Assembly: GCF_036370855.1 (NCBI RefSeq)
Contig: NC_088113.1
Location: 15,272,501-15,336,500, forward strand
Length of the DNA stretch: 64,000 nt
From: Dromaius novaehollandiae
Lineage: Eukaryota > Chordata > Aves > Casuariiformes > Dromaiidae
Reading direction: 5' to 3'
Below the pieces are notes generated by a model, which was given only the letters and a program-made list of their open reading frames with translations, ran no database searches and had not been told where the DNA came from. Below are positions 1 through 13,400 of the stretch, piece by piece; position 1 is the first letter of the stretch, and every line of letters begins with the position of its first letter. The position numbers and the translations under genes were made by a program.

Positions 1-3000
1 CTAACAGTGTTAGAAAATGCTGGATCTGAAAATGACTGTGGCAGAGGTTATATGAAGGCTATTCTTCCTTTTTAAAAAAGGCCTGTTGGACTTTAGTTCT
101 AGCTGACAGATAAAACAAAGAAAAGAGATGGTAACAAAAAAAACCCTCCTCTCAGGATGACTTGGCTCCTTGCAAAGTAAATATTTTGCAGGTTTCTCAG
201 TCCAAAACTAGGCAAATGGAAAACATATATCAGATTTTTTTTTTCCAACCAAACATGATAGTTAGAGGTCCCTTGTGAAGTTGTTAGCTGTGAATGGCTT
301 TTCATCTCTTATTTCTGTGGGCTCTGCTCATTAGAAAAGATCAGTAACTTTTCATGTAGCTGGCACGTGATAGATCTGGCTCCCATTTCTTCCTAACTTA
401 TTTGGAGTAAAATCTGCTAGCTCACAAAATGGCTGTCCTCCCAAGGATTCTCCAGATCACAGCTAAAGGAAGCTGAAAAGAAATTGAAGCTTGTTGGAAC
501 ATAGTAGGCATACTCCCAAGAAGCTCTTAAATGGCCGGTGGGTTTTTTTTCTCATTTTCACTGTTGTCAAAGGTGTCTCCCTTTTTAGGCTTGAGTACTT
601 AAGACTGGCTTCCACATGCTGTCTGGCGTTAATTGAAAATAGGTCCACCATTAGGCCTACCAGTCTATTAAAAGAATTACTGACAGACCATTTGGAGAGA
701 AAGACTTACCATGGCAATCATGAAAACTTAATGTAAGAGACTAATTACATATAAAAAGAGGAAAAAATTTTGATAAGGTATGCAACAAAGAACAAGAAAA
801 AGTATACACAAGCTTTTATATATTGAATGCGCTATTCTGCTGATGCAGTTTAAAATCTTGGCACTAAGATAAATGCAGTTTCATTTTCTATAGTGCTTTT
901 ATTATATAGTATGTAATGATAAGAACAGTTTTAGATCTAGACAGTCTCTTCTTCAGCAATTACAGAACTGACTTTGAAATCAGCATCAGACGTGTTATAC
1001 AGACTATTTTAGAACATACCCACCTTCAAAAGTATCTTGATAACAGCATAGCTTTATAATAGGAGGCAATCTTAAGGAAACTCTTTGGTAACAGGGTATT
1101 TTTTTAAAGCAAACAAATCCAAAAGTGTTTCACTACCTATCATATGCAGTTTTATTAAGAATTAGTGCAATCATAGTATAAAACTTAATATCTTCAAAGT
1201 AATAGTTCTTCTGTGTGCCATCTGTGGTGCCCTCTACTGCACATCTTTGCAGCAGCAAGACAAGGATCAGTTACACTGCTTTTTTTTTCACCTTTTTTTC
1301 CCCATCTTAACTTCTAATAATGGTTCATTGCTTTTTTTCCTGATCATTTTCCCTCTAATATACATAAAATATGCAGTGAGTATTTGCAATTGAAATTCAT
1401 TTTTCCTGTCAGGCAGAGGGAAAAGAAGAAAGAGAGAGGAGTTCAGGACATGACCTGCAAATTCATTTACAGATTGTAGTTCATTCACTGATCATATTCT
1501 GGATACAAGTTTATGTGTTTATATATACATGTATATATTAACATATATATTTGTAATATTAAGGTTGAAGCATGGAAACTTTTGTTAGTATTGCTTGTTT
1601 TTCAATCTCAGCTATCTCTGGAATAAGCATTAGGTATTTGGGTCATGCTTTTTCTAGTTGCTGTTTGCTGCTATAATGAAGAGACAAGTCATTAAAATAG
1701 CTTCTTACAAGCTGATATATATAGTTTTATTTGCAATCTGTTGCTAGAGGCATGATACAATTTTGTCAGTTCTATATCAAACAAAAATCTGTTGATTTTG
1801 ATGTTGATTGTTGGAAAGAGCTACAGGGTTTTTATGTAAATATTTCCAGAGTGATCTCAAGGTACCTGAAGGCTAAGGACTGAAGATGAAAGATCTGAAA
1901 ATTTCTATTTATTAATTCCCCTTTCTTTTCCTTGCTTCTGTTAATTGAAGCACCTCGTGTTCATATCATCATAGCCTGAGGTTTTCCTTGAATAAATCAA
2001 TGCACGAATTTTTTAATTACCTATCCAAGCTGGATTTGGACTGCTTACTCTTACAAGTACCAAAGAAACGTTCACTGGTAGTTGCTAGTGGAACAACACA
2101 GAAAAACAGCTGCCTCCAACTTTCTAAGCACTATGTCATCTAAATTTGCTAACAACAAGCCTAAGCATTGCAGCATTTGAAATGCTGTTGGCAGCCAGCT
2201 GAATACAGCACAGCTTCCAATAGTACTGCCTGCTGAGCATAAAAAAACAGTTATCAACAGTGGACTTAAAATAAATTAAGTTAATTAAATTAGTTTAAAT
2301 TAATTTAAAAACTTAGACATTTCTCTAGGAAGGACAAGCCTTTAAGATATTTATCTCCCAAGTAAATTGCTGTCAAAATGACCACTTTTAGGCAGTCTTT
2401 TACTATGATTTATCTAGGAGTTTAAAATACAAAGTCTTCAGTATATCACAACTGCAGAGGTTTAAATTCTTAGACTTTGCTTCTATTCACCATCGAGCTG
2501 CCCCTGAAATGAGTACTGATTTCAGTACACAACCTCCTGAAGCAACAGAGAATATAATATAGGTCTACTCATGGCATACCATGGGGACTGTAAGGAGACT
2601 GTTTCTGCATAGAAATAGAAATTGGCCATAGAGTGTTGCACTCTTCAGGCCTTCAGAAGTCTCCCAGAAGTCCTGGATTTTCTTCTTAATTGTACAACGA
2701 GTTTAAATTTTTCAAGTGAAAGAGAAAACTAGAATTCTTGTAGGAAAAGGTAAACCTAAAGAAAATAGGTGTGCAAAACGTGAAAATGATAATCACGTGG
2801 GTTTTGTTAAAGTTCACTATCAGTCTATCTCTAGCTGTGTATCATCTATTTTGAAGTGATGCCTTCTGGCTGAAGATACCATATGAGTTATAAATGTCCT
2901 GATTCTGTCATGAGTCTTACAATATTCAGCATTTCTTAAATCTAACCCTTTTTGGAATCCAGTGATTCATGGCTCTTAGAATTTGGGGTTTGTTCATAGC

Positions 3001-3780
3001 ACAAGATTTTAACAGCGTGTTGAGAAAAAATTGGAAACATGACCGAGTCTGTTCTAAATCTTCCAAATACTGAAGGCAAATTATAAAAAAAAAATAGCAT
3101 GAAATATTTAATCTCTTTAAAGGAAGCTGGTTTTTCAACTTCTGGCATTGCACTCGGGCTTTCACCTTTTTCAGCCTTTTTTCCCCGATCATTTTCCCAG
3201 CCTATTTCCTTCTTCTTGTGCTTTCTTTGATGAGGGTCTGACTACACTGCCTTATCCTGAATTACCCTGATTCCTGATGCCTCTGGGTAGCTCCAGTTGG
3301 CCAGATGCACACAACTTTGTGTCCCTGATGCCTGTGAAATGCTCCTTTCCTTTCTCATCCATTGTCTGGCATTCAGGTGTACATTTGGACCCTCAACTGT
3401 TACTCCTAACTCAGAAACCACTTATTTCCTCCCAGTGTGGCACTCTTTCCTATGGTCATCTAGTTCATCACGGTTCGTTCATGGTACTTCTCGTTCCTTG
3501 GGTAGGGACGAAGGCAGAGCTGCCTGGATTGCAAAGGGAATGCTTTCCTCCTTTTGTTCCAGGCACTGAGAACAGTAAGGAAAAGGCATTTGCCATTAAG
3601 GGAAGCAAAAATTGCTGGTCATTCAGAAAGAGCGAGTAAAGTATCGAGGCGTTTGGCCACTTTCTAGCCAGGCTGGCCAAATTTATTCTAGTGACCCCCA
3701 AAATCTTGATCCTACTGAGCTTGTGCTTAAACATCTGCTCATATACAGCAGCTCCAAAGACAGTTTTAAGGTCTTGTTTG
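1..3780. other. Intergenic DNA upstream of SPO11
   Basis: AT-rich non-coding DNA. The open frames here are short, overlap on both strands and have no recognisable protein similarity. It contains AT-rich simple stretches near 1510-1560 and 2260-2315. By conserved synteny the next gene upstream should be BMP7, but no BMP7 exon is visible. Confidence 0.7.
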
Positions 3781-3782
3781 CT

Positions 3783-4180
3783 GACAAGCTGGTCAGTCAG
3801 AAAGGGCGGGAAAAGGTCCTCGTCCTTTGGGGAGGGTGGGGCAAGCTCCTGTCAGTCAGGGAGGGCGGGACAAGCCATTGGTCAGACAGAAAGGGCGGGA
3901 AAAGGGCCTCGTCCTTTGGGGAGGGTGGGGCAAGCTCCTGTCAGTCAGGGAGGGCGGGACAAGCCATTGGTCAGTCAGAAAGGGCGGGAAAAGGTCCTCG
4001 TCCTTTGGGGAGGGTGGGGCAAGCTCCTGTCAGTCAGGGAGGGCGGGACAAGCCATTGGTCAGACAGAAAGGGCGGGAAAAGGGCCTCGTCCGTTAGGGA
4101 GGGCAGAGCAAGCTCCTGTCTGTCAGGGAGGGTGGGAAAAGCCACTGGTCGGTCAGGAAGGGTGTGAAAACCTGTTGGTC
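3783..4180. repeat. 89-bp GC-box minisatellite, about 4.4 copies
   Basis: The motif GGTCAGWCAGAAAGGGCGGG recurs at 3791, 3880, 3969 and 4058, exactly 89 bp apart. A diverged last copy runs to about 4180. Copies alternate between GTCAGTCAG/AAAAGGTCC and GTCAGACAG/AAAAGGGCC, so the higher-order unit is 178 bp. Each 89-mer also contains two related halves (GTCAGTCAGAAAGGGCGGG and GTCAGTCAGGGAGGGCGGG). Every half carries GGGCGGG, an Sp1/KLF-type GC box. The array ends about 140 bp before the proposed SPO11 start codon. Open frames crossing it are products of the repeat, not genes. Confidence 0.95.
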
Positions 4181-4322
4181 ACCCCTGTGGCTTTTACAGA
4201 AGTTTTCAGCTTTTCCTCTCCCACTGACTCTACTGTTAGAGCTCAAAGAATGAATTTTAAGTCCAACGCCCAGAATAGCCTTTTGTAACCTCTTTACTAA
4301 TCTCTTTCGCTTCTTCTTTAAA
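4181..4322 (+). promoter_or_regulatory. SPO11: Probable SPO11 promoter and 5'UTR
   Basis: This is the short interval between the GC-box minisatellite and the proposed SPO11 start codon. No TATA box or strong initiator is obvious. The start codon context (AAAATGG, A at -3 and G at +4) is favourable. The transcription start cannot be located from sequence alone, so this is inference from position. Confidence 0.4.
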
Positions 4323-4468
4323 ATGGCTTCATCCCTTCCAGGGAGGCTGGATTGGTCTGCACTGACCTCCCAGGAGGACCACGGGCTGTGCTCCACCACG
4401 GTGCCAGCCAGGAACGAGACCGGCTCCCAGGAAACAAGTCCGTCTCGTCATGGGAGCCATGTTCCCAG
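4323..4468 (+). CDS. SPO11: SPO11 coding exon 1 (residues 1-48)
   Basis: Proposed first exon. A Kozak-like ATG opens 48 codons plus AG, then CCCAG|GTAAAA. The two leftover bases join the first T of exon 2 to make Ser, giving VPSSEVLEAIEN, which parallels human LASSSEVLASIEN. The length (49 residues before SEVL, about 44 in human) is right. The N-terminus itself is poorly conserved, so similarity alone would not prove it. Confidence 0.65.
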
Positions 4469-7400
4469 GTAAAATGTGAAAAACAGCACCCATGCGATCT
4501 TTCTGTGGAAGGACTTAAGTAGGTAGTGCACCACTGCACCTGATGGGTTCCTGTAAAAATGAAAAAATATTCCGCTCTAAGAACACACTTCAGACACAGC
4601 ATAGGCAGAAGGGGCTCTCACGCTGTGCAAACATCATCTCGGTTCCCTCACGACTTTCAGAAAATCCATAGGTACAAGGAAGAGATACAGGAAAAAGTGA
4701 AAAAACCAAAAATACTGAATTTTGTATTTGTTATTTTGTGTACAAAAAAACCCTAAGCCTTTAGTTTCCTCTTTTAAAGACTCTTTCAGTACATAGTATA
4801 TCATCCTCAGAGGCTCAGACAGGGAGCATCTTAATATGAATTTTAAAAGAAAAAGGATAATAAAAATAATATGACTCAGGGAGTTCTTCGTCTTTACCAC
4901 AGGTATAGGAACTGCATGGTTCTAGCAATTTCCTGTTCTGGTTTTTAGAGAGTATTGGTTTAGTATGTTGCAGATTTTTATTTGTAACTATTTCTCTTGT
5001 GTATTTATATTATATTGCTTGCTAAAGGCACTATAAAGTTAATGTTCTTTTATGCTATTAATGTTGAAGATCATTTCATGTACTATATGGAGACTAGGAT
5101 CTATTCATGCTGCAACCTGTTAGAAATGAGCTGCAAACCCTCTGAGATATACAGTGCCTGCCCCTTCTCTGCTCAGATTTCACTGTTAACTAAACCAGAA
5201 TGAATTTTAAGTAGGCATACTTGGCCAGTACTGTATGTTTACTTATTAAAATTCTGTTAATCTCTGCAAGGGAAGCTGGAACATCAGCTAGCGATACAAA
5301 GAGAATTGCTGTCCTCTTTCCTATTTTGTCACATTTACAACTTCTGTTGGCCAAGAAATCAGGAAATTGGGATTGGAACAGAAACCCATTCTGCAGCAAA
5401 ATTCGAAGTGCATATGGAACGTGAAACACAGATGTAGTGAACAGAATCAAGTGATGAAATAAAGTATATATGAGTCACTGTCGTAGTTTAGATTTCCTAC
5501 CTACCTGTCCATTCTTTTATTCATCCACCTACGCATATTTTTATTTTCCTCAACTGATAAGTTTGAGATCTACACTGTAGTCAACTTTGGTTATCTATTT
5601 TACTCTAACCCTTTGCTGTATTACATGTTATCTCACCAGCTGACCCTTTTCTCTACACCTAATAAAATTTCTTTCTTTTTTTTTTTTTAATTTGAGGGAA
5701 TAGACCATGAGTCTGAAAGTCAGGGAATCTTGGACATGATTACGAAGCTATTATATAGTAGAAAATGAATATACATATTGGCTGCATGACCAGGCCTTCA
5801 TGTGATATCAACACTGCAAATGCTTCACTATTTTACCTTTGGAAAGCCATTAATCTCTCTATGTCCAAGTTTATTCATCTGAAAAACAGAAAAAAACTTT
5901 AACTGTGTAGAACAATATAATATTATTGGACAAAAATATTAGTACACTAGTAGCTTTTTAATATAAATTTTATTCAAAAGAGTGTTTTAAAAGAAAATGT
6001 TAATACTTTCCAGAAATTGTTTTTAGAGAATGAGAATCTAGTTTCAGCAACAAGAGAAATAAAGTGGAAGGTGAGTTACAAAATGGAAGAAACATATGCA
6101 GCTGACAGAAGAGAGATTTAATGATACTTCATTATTGCTTAAGGAAACTTACAGCTAGGTTTTATAAATCATCGCTGGTTTTGTAGTGCTAGGATAATTC
6201 ATTTTGTGTGAGTGGGTGCTAGTGTTTGTTCTTAGCGTATTACTTAATGATAAAATTGGGCTTTGCTGATAAATCTTTCAGCTAAAATAAGCAATAATTT
6301 TGTCTATTCTTTTAATTCCTACCTAAACTTACAATATATACAAGGGTATATAGTACCCTTCCAGTTTTAAGGACAGCTGAAATGCTGGCATCAGATTGCT
6401 TATGAAAATAAAAAGCATCTGTCATAACACTCAGACCAGCCTACTATTTTGCTGTAGAGAATCTGCTGCAAGGTTAGTTTGTCTTTTTAGGTGAAAGATA
6501 CAGATTTTATTCTTTTCATAGTGTATCTATCTGTTGAGACTTCATATAATTAAAACCCTCAACAGTTTGTTCAAGGCAGCAGATCAAAAGGTTAATGTGC
6601 AGTGGTACAACAGGAAGTATTTGTACTCTTGAACATTTTTTAAATTTGCAGCATTCAAAAACAAGTTAGCCCAAATCATAGCCAAAGCCAATATTACATC
6701 ATTTAAAGTAAAACATTAATCATTAGTCACAAACCAGCCAATTGATCCAAAAGTTCAGCTGGTTAAAAACTTGATGATTTCAGGAGTGAATAGAAATGTA
6801 CTTTTAAACTATGCTCTCAGTGTTGCATCTGGAATGGAAAGTCAAAGATTTTAGCAAAACTAAGTAAAACAAACTTCAAAAGCAAAACAAAGTACCTGCA
6901 TGTTTTTAAAACTAGTATCTTCTTGAAACAGCTTTGAATTAAAAGATATTCTGTATAGTATAAGGGTGGGGATAGATGAATAAAACTCAAACTACATTTA
7001 ATCATATGAACTGTATCATTAATTTGCTTTCTTTCAGTTCTGAAGTTCTTGAAGCAATAGAAAATGTTATTCTAGATGTACTTACAAGCTTGGCCCAAAA
7101 AAAGGCACCTGTGCTCACACTGGCTAACAGATCAGATTGGAGGAATATAGAGTAAGTGTTATAAATTTTAAAGGCCTGCATTATATTTATAGAAATGACA
7201 TGAATATATATTTGATTGTATAACTTCCAAGAGTTAATCTTACATAATTCTATCAGCATTAAAATTAACAAATAATTTCACTTCCTAAAAAGTAATGGAC
7301 AAAGAAAAAGTGATACTTAGTGTCCACTCTGCACGAACAGGTATCACCTATCAAGTTAAGTAACAGCAGACCATGGTATATAGGGGAATGTGAAACTACA

Positions 7401-10400
7401 GTGAAAGGACTGGAAAGGAAAGGGAAGTCCTATAAACAATCATTTTCTGGAAGCAGTAGAGAACAGAAATGATAAGTTGTCTTTGATTAAAAAAACCTGT
7501 TCCAGGCTGGAAACAATCTCCAGTCCATTCTCTGTGCTTCCTCCTTTCTTTTTCTCTACTTTTCCTCATGATGTCTTGTTTCCTCAAATGATAGTGATAA
7601 GCTTCTCCTCTTCTTATTCTTCAAAGAAGATGCTCCTCTCCTCTTACTGCTGTATCTGTTACCTCCATGTGGTGTCCATAAGTAGTTCTAAGTTCATTAC
7701 CAGCCAAAAAGAAAACCAAGTTTCTGAAATGTTATCTGACTTTCATATCTCATGCTAGTTTATCTAGACAGGATCAGAGAAAAAAGCAGCCTGTTCTCAT
7801 TTATAACACACTTTGTGATTTGTATAAGTTGCCTGTGGAACAATATTTTTCTCAGGAGTTCATTTCAGTTGAAAATGCCTGAAACTGGCGGATTAATTGC
7901 TTTCTGTAATATCGATGCAAAAGGATAAAGAAAGACACAAATCTCTTTCTTGTCCTGTAATAGCTTTGCATATCAGTGGGTTAAACGATATTTAAACAAT
8001 AAGATTGCAGAGGTGTTTAGCTGGCCACATTACAAACAACTGAGGTTGAGAAAGTATAGCAAACCTTCTACACATAGCACTTATTTAATCCTTATTTAAT
8101 GAGAACAATATATTTCTGTCAGTCAAAAAACCTGAAGGGCCTGAAGGTAATCAGTTAACTGAAAGGTTTGCATGGTCCAGTGGATTTAATGGTTTGTGTC
8201 CTGATACTTTGACAAAAATGTTTCACTCAGATGTCAGTAAAATTAAAATACTATAACAAAGCTTTGCAATTTTTGGCAATCTTGGGGGAACTGGCATTCC
8301 AGGCTAGAAAAACACGTGAGATGTTATTTGCCATCAGATCACATAGAGGGGAAAATGTTCAAATTAAAACAAGTTAACATCACAGTATGTTAAAAATAAG
8401 ACTCATCAGTCAAATTCAGAAATGTTCACAAGTATTTATCACGGTGATATGTAATTTCAGATATGCATTTCCACTGAATAATAACCTATACTTCTCTTTA
8501 ATATTGCAGTGTAAGAAGATTACAATAAAAATTAATAAGCAGATAAAAACAAAACTCCAAAATGGACTAGGAACAAAAGAAAATATAATCAGTGGGGCAT
8601 GCATCCGTTTTTCTATTTCAGTGAGCCTCTTCATACCTATCATGCACAGCTGGGATCTACAGGGCAGGACCTAGTAGAATGACAGAATAATTTCACGTTT
8701 GAAATGTTTCTTGGAAACATTTGTAGCTACCCAGAGAGAGAGTTACCTGAGAATGAGGTCAATCAGTGAGAATGCCATTCCTAAAGCAGTACAACTGGTT
8801 TCCATTGTCCAGCTGTGTCTTTCTTTAAAAAAGAAAAGAAAAAGAAAAAAAGAAAAAAAGATTTCCCAGTTTTGAGATGAGATTGTATAGGAAATTAGTC
8901 TGTTAGGGTAAAGACAATACTAGGAAGAGTTGCTGAATGACTGATGTAATGCCAGGTTGACGTCTTCTTTATGAAGTGTCCATGGGAGTGGCATTGATCA
9001 GACTTAGACTCTGAAACATATTGTTTCCTAAAAGGACTGCTCCCTGTTTACCGTATCAAAGCAATCCAGCAAAGTTTTGATTACTGTTTTCCTCCCAGAA
9101 GTTTCATCCTGTAAATTTACAATGTAGGGAACATGCAAGTGAAAAACAGAAATACTTTTTCAATGTTGCAGCACAAAGGCAAGAGAGTTCCTTTAAAGTA
9201 GAAAGGCAGAGGGCACAGTGTGCTGCTTACTGCTGTCACCTCACATATGCATGTGCTGTGTGGTGTGTTCTGCCACCCAAAGGATGCATGAAGTAAAGGC
9301 TTTGACAAAGAAAGAAGTTTAGAAACATCATGTTGTTTTATGTAAAATTATGGTCTTTTTATCATTAATACTTTTAAAAAGTACATACAAATTCCAAGAT
9401 GAAAAAGAATGCTTTAAAGGCAGGACCATGATGTAATAAGGCAGTAAAATATTTTTATGCAAAAGTAACTAAATGTCATTAAGAAAATACTTGAATCTTT
9501 CAGTGAAATGTGCACTGTCAAAAGTGAAAGGTGAAATACAAAATGGTTCAACTCATTTAGCTAAGTCAATTTTTAGAGAATAAGATGAACCACATTTTTG
9601 TATCAAAAAGTAAATAATGAAATATACTGAGTTGTTCTGATAATAATTTCAGTGCCCAGATCTGATCATATTATTGTAATATGAAATAATGTCAATTATT
9701 TCATACATTCTAAGACAGAAGGTTACAGTGCCAGACTTGACTTGTATATTAATATTGAACCATATTTTTTCCTGTGTCTTATTCCTTTGTTTTCATACTA
9801 AATAATAATTTATGCTGATATATCAAAATTTATAAGCATGTATTAAATATTATACTTGTCTCTACTTCTGTCCAGGAGCATATATATTTAGGCTTGAATT
9901 CAGTCTTGAAGTATCTTCTTGAGAAAGTCTTTCCTGTTTTGAAGCCAATGATCAGCTGGGGGCCAGTTCAGTAGTGTTCTGAGTGGGTCATTCTGGCAGA
10001 GGATGGTTACTGGCTGTCTTTTTCCTTTGGCAATTCCAGCTAGACAGTGATGGCCAGTCACTGAAGTTGATGGGGCTCTGTACTAAGTCTGAAAACAGGA
10101 CTAGCATATTTCATGAGAGAAAAGGCATCTTACTCTGAATTATCTTGCACAAAACGATTTACCATATCCTCACTTCATAAGTTTACGGTTTTATTGTATT
10201 TGTTTGCAATGTATCAGATTTAAAGATTCTGTTGGTCTACAGATGATACCATGTTCTACTACAAAAAAAATAAGAAGTGACTGCCCTAAATCAGCACCAA
10301 AATTTGGTAAGTTAAAAAAATCCAAAAGCAGAATTCTTCATTTGTTTTTTCTTGTCTCTTAGTTCAAAACTTTGTAGAAGAAATAAATTATGCATTGTGC

Positions 10401-13400
10401 TTTAGGAGTATAAAACTAATAAAAGCCAGCCCTTCAGCCTTTCCCTTCTCTATTAAATTATAGTGTGGGTTACAGTGAAATTAATACAGAGTTCTTATAA
10501 TTTCCACCCTCCCTGACTGAGTATCAGCTGTGGACATATTTAAAAGGTCTTTATGTAAAAACGTCATCCTTCTTCAGAAAACTCACTAGTGAAGGAATCT
10601 TGGAATACGGACAACAAACTAATTTCTTTTTCTAACTCCAAGCCATTTCTTGGCCTGGATAGCAGGGCATACTTTCCCTCAGTTAATTCAATCATATTTT
10701 TTCTCATTATGCTAGAAATTATTGAGTCTATTGATCAATACAGTCTGTGTTTTCACAGCACATTAAAATATATATGTTCAAATTGTATTTACATTTTTTA
10801 GTGTTTTATGAGACACACATAAGTCAATACAAATACAAATTATTGCATACACATTTCTGAAAACAAAGTTGATCTATCAGGGCTAGCTGTTAACCAACTT
10901 AAAATTACTTTTTATTTGGTAAACATTGGTACGATTAAAATGTTTTGTAAATTATTTTTTTCAGCTCTGATGCTCAAAATTTTATCTATGATCTATAAGA
11001 TGGTGCAGAGCAATACTTATGCAACTAAAAGGTAATATACTGCATTTCTGTAATTTCAAATCACATTGTATTTTAGGAATGTTATTGTGAAAAACAAACA
11101 GCTTGGATATAAACCTGTAAGATAACACATTTCTGTACATAAAATGTAGGTTTAGGTTGATCTAATTATCCTTGTCTTCAGTAAAATGTTTTTCTGCATT
11201 CTCTCAAGCCTACAGCTTCTTCAGTATTATAACTACAAGTACACAATTTTATCTTTATAGAGATATATATTACACAGATACACTACTGTTTGGCAGCCAG
11301 AGTGTTGTGGACAATATAATCGATGACATTTCTTGCATGCTTAAGATACCTCGGAGAAGTCTACATATAGTAAGTAGTTTATTATTACGATTTTTATCTT
11401 GTAATTATTTTGAAATTATATAGATTATACTGAAAGCTGAAATATCAAGAAAGTGATCAGTAGGAAGTATGCAGTGAAAATAAAGTGACAGCTGTGGAAT
11501 GAAATGTTATTTTATTTGTCATGGTATTCAGAAGATTTCTTTCTTCAGAAAAAATACATAGTTAATTCCTTTGCTCCAAAGAGTTTGGGAACTAAATCCT
11601 TTAGCTAAACTAATTCTTTTAGCCAACTCCTTCAGCTAAAATCACTAGGCATTTTGCTATTAACCTAGCGAAGGCAGAGTTTAAACTTCAGAGTGCAAGA
11701 CATTCATTCAGCAAGTTGTGCTTAAGTGATTTGCTAACATGGGGTTTAAATAAATTTTTAAAGTGACTCACTCATGGGTACAACATCCTTTTAAATTTAT
11801 TTGTATTTCATGCCTTATAAGAATTCCTTTATATTCATACATGTAGCTATTAACATAATTTATTGTAAATATTCCTTCATATCCATGAAGACAATAGCTT
11901 TGAGTGTTTAAAAGGTCAATGGCAGTCAATAATTGCTTATTACTGGTGAGAATTCTGTCCAGAATTTTCTTGTTTTGCCTATGCAATATAACAACAACTT
12001 ATTATTTTTTTCAGCTGTCTACAACTAAAGGTTCTGTTGCTGGTAATTTAAGTTATACTGAGGAAGATGGTACAAAAGTGAATTGTACTTGTAGTGCAAC
12101 AGTATGTATTATAAATAGCAACAGTAATTCATAGCTTCTACCTTTGTAGATGTACTTTTTATCCTGTACTTTTTTGTAGCCCAGGTTATTATATACATTT
12201 ATTATATAGAGCAGTGCTTGTAGCACACTAAGACCTCACAGCCTGGGTAAAAATGAGAGAGAAAAAGTATTGCCCAACTGTTTGGTGGGCTAGCCTGCCA
12301 CCAGCCTGCAAGTCAGCACATGCCTAGTTTTAACCTGGCCCTTTATATTCTAACCCTTTCTATTACAGTGTTCTGACAAAGGGCTCTGAATTGCAGAATC
12401 TTGGGCTCTCTGATCGTACTTAGTCTCAGTCGCAGTAGATTGATTTCCCGCAGAGTAAGAAAATTAGTCTAAATGGTTGAGTTAACATACTCATCTGGTC
12501 CTCAAGGTGCTGCTTCTGCTGGAGTGGACAGACTCATCTAGTAGTAACAGAACAGATGAGAGGCTGAACTGAGCCCCTATATTTAGAAAGAGAAATCTCT
12601 TTCTGGACCCAAATATCTTCTCATTTACACAAGTTTAATGATGATACTCTGTCAACATAAGGGTTGATACTTTCTTCGTGGGCCCAGCATTGCATAACCA
12701 ACAGTATATAACATGAGGCTGTTAGGTCTCAGAAAGAGCTCATTATATCACTTATACAGGACTTACAGACATTAGAAGGGCTTGTATTGCCAATTAATTT
12801 TACCAAAGGCAGAAATGGACTAAAGAGAAGTTAATAATGTTTTTCAAAAGCAGTCAAGAGCCAGAAGTGGATTGAAGAGATGAGATTCAGCTAATCTAGT
12901 CCTAAAAGTTTTCCCTATAGGCATGTAGAATACAAAAGTGGGAACGGAATGCAGACTTCCTGAGTGTTGTCATTGTTTCCTGGAAAATGTGTCCATTAGA
13001 AGCCTAAGCTGGTAATTTCAAAATAGAAAGACAACCTTAGCTGCCTATTTTACTTAGTTTTTGTTTAAGCAGAGCCTACCGACCTCTATTATTAATGCTA
13101 GTCTACAGCTCTTTGTATTTTTATTTGTCAAGTTGTTCCACTCTGGCACCTGAGGTGATCTAGCAGTCAGAAGTAAAAACAGACCACACACTTCAATGTA
13201 TACATACTCTTTTGCCAAGTTCTTCCTCCAGTTCCTGTTTTCTCATCCATATGCTTGCCAGATTGAGCCAATCCTAATATGAGATGTAAAGTAAACATTA
13301 CTATATCTTAAAATAATTGCTACAAAACAGTTATAAAATCAGGTTATAGGTTAATAAAAGAAAGGATTTAAAAGTCTTTCAAAAAGAATGCTTAGATGTT

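Noticed and set aside
3612-4288. Three overlapping frames of 150-160 codons with repeated GKGPRPLG / GGTSHWS phrases
   Set aside because: These are three-frame translations of the 89-bp minisatellite. All frames are open because 89 bp is not a multiple of three and the unit lacks stops.
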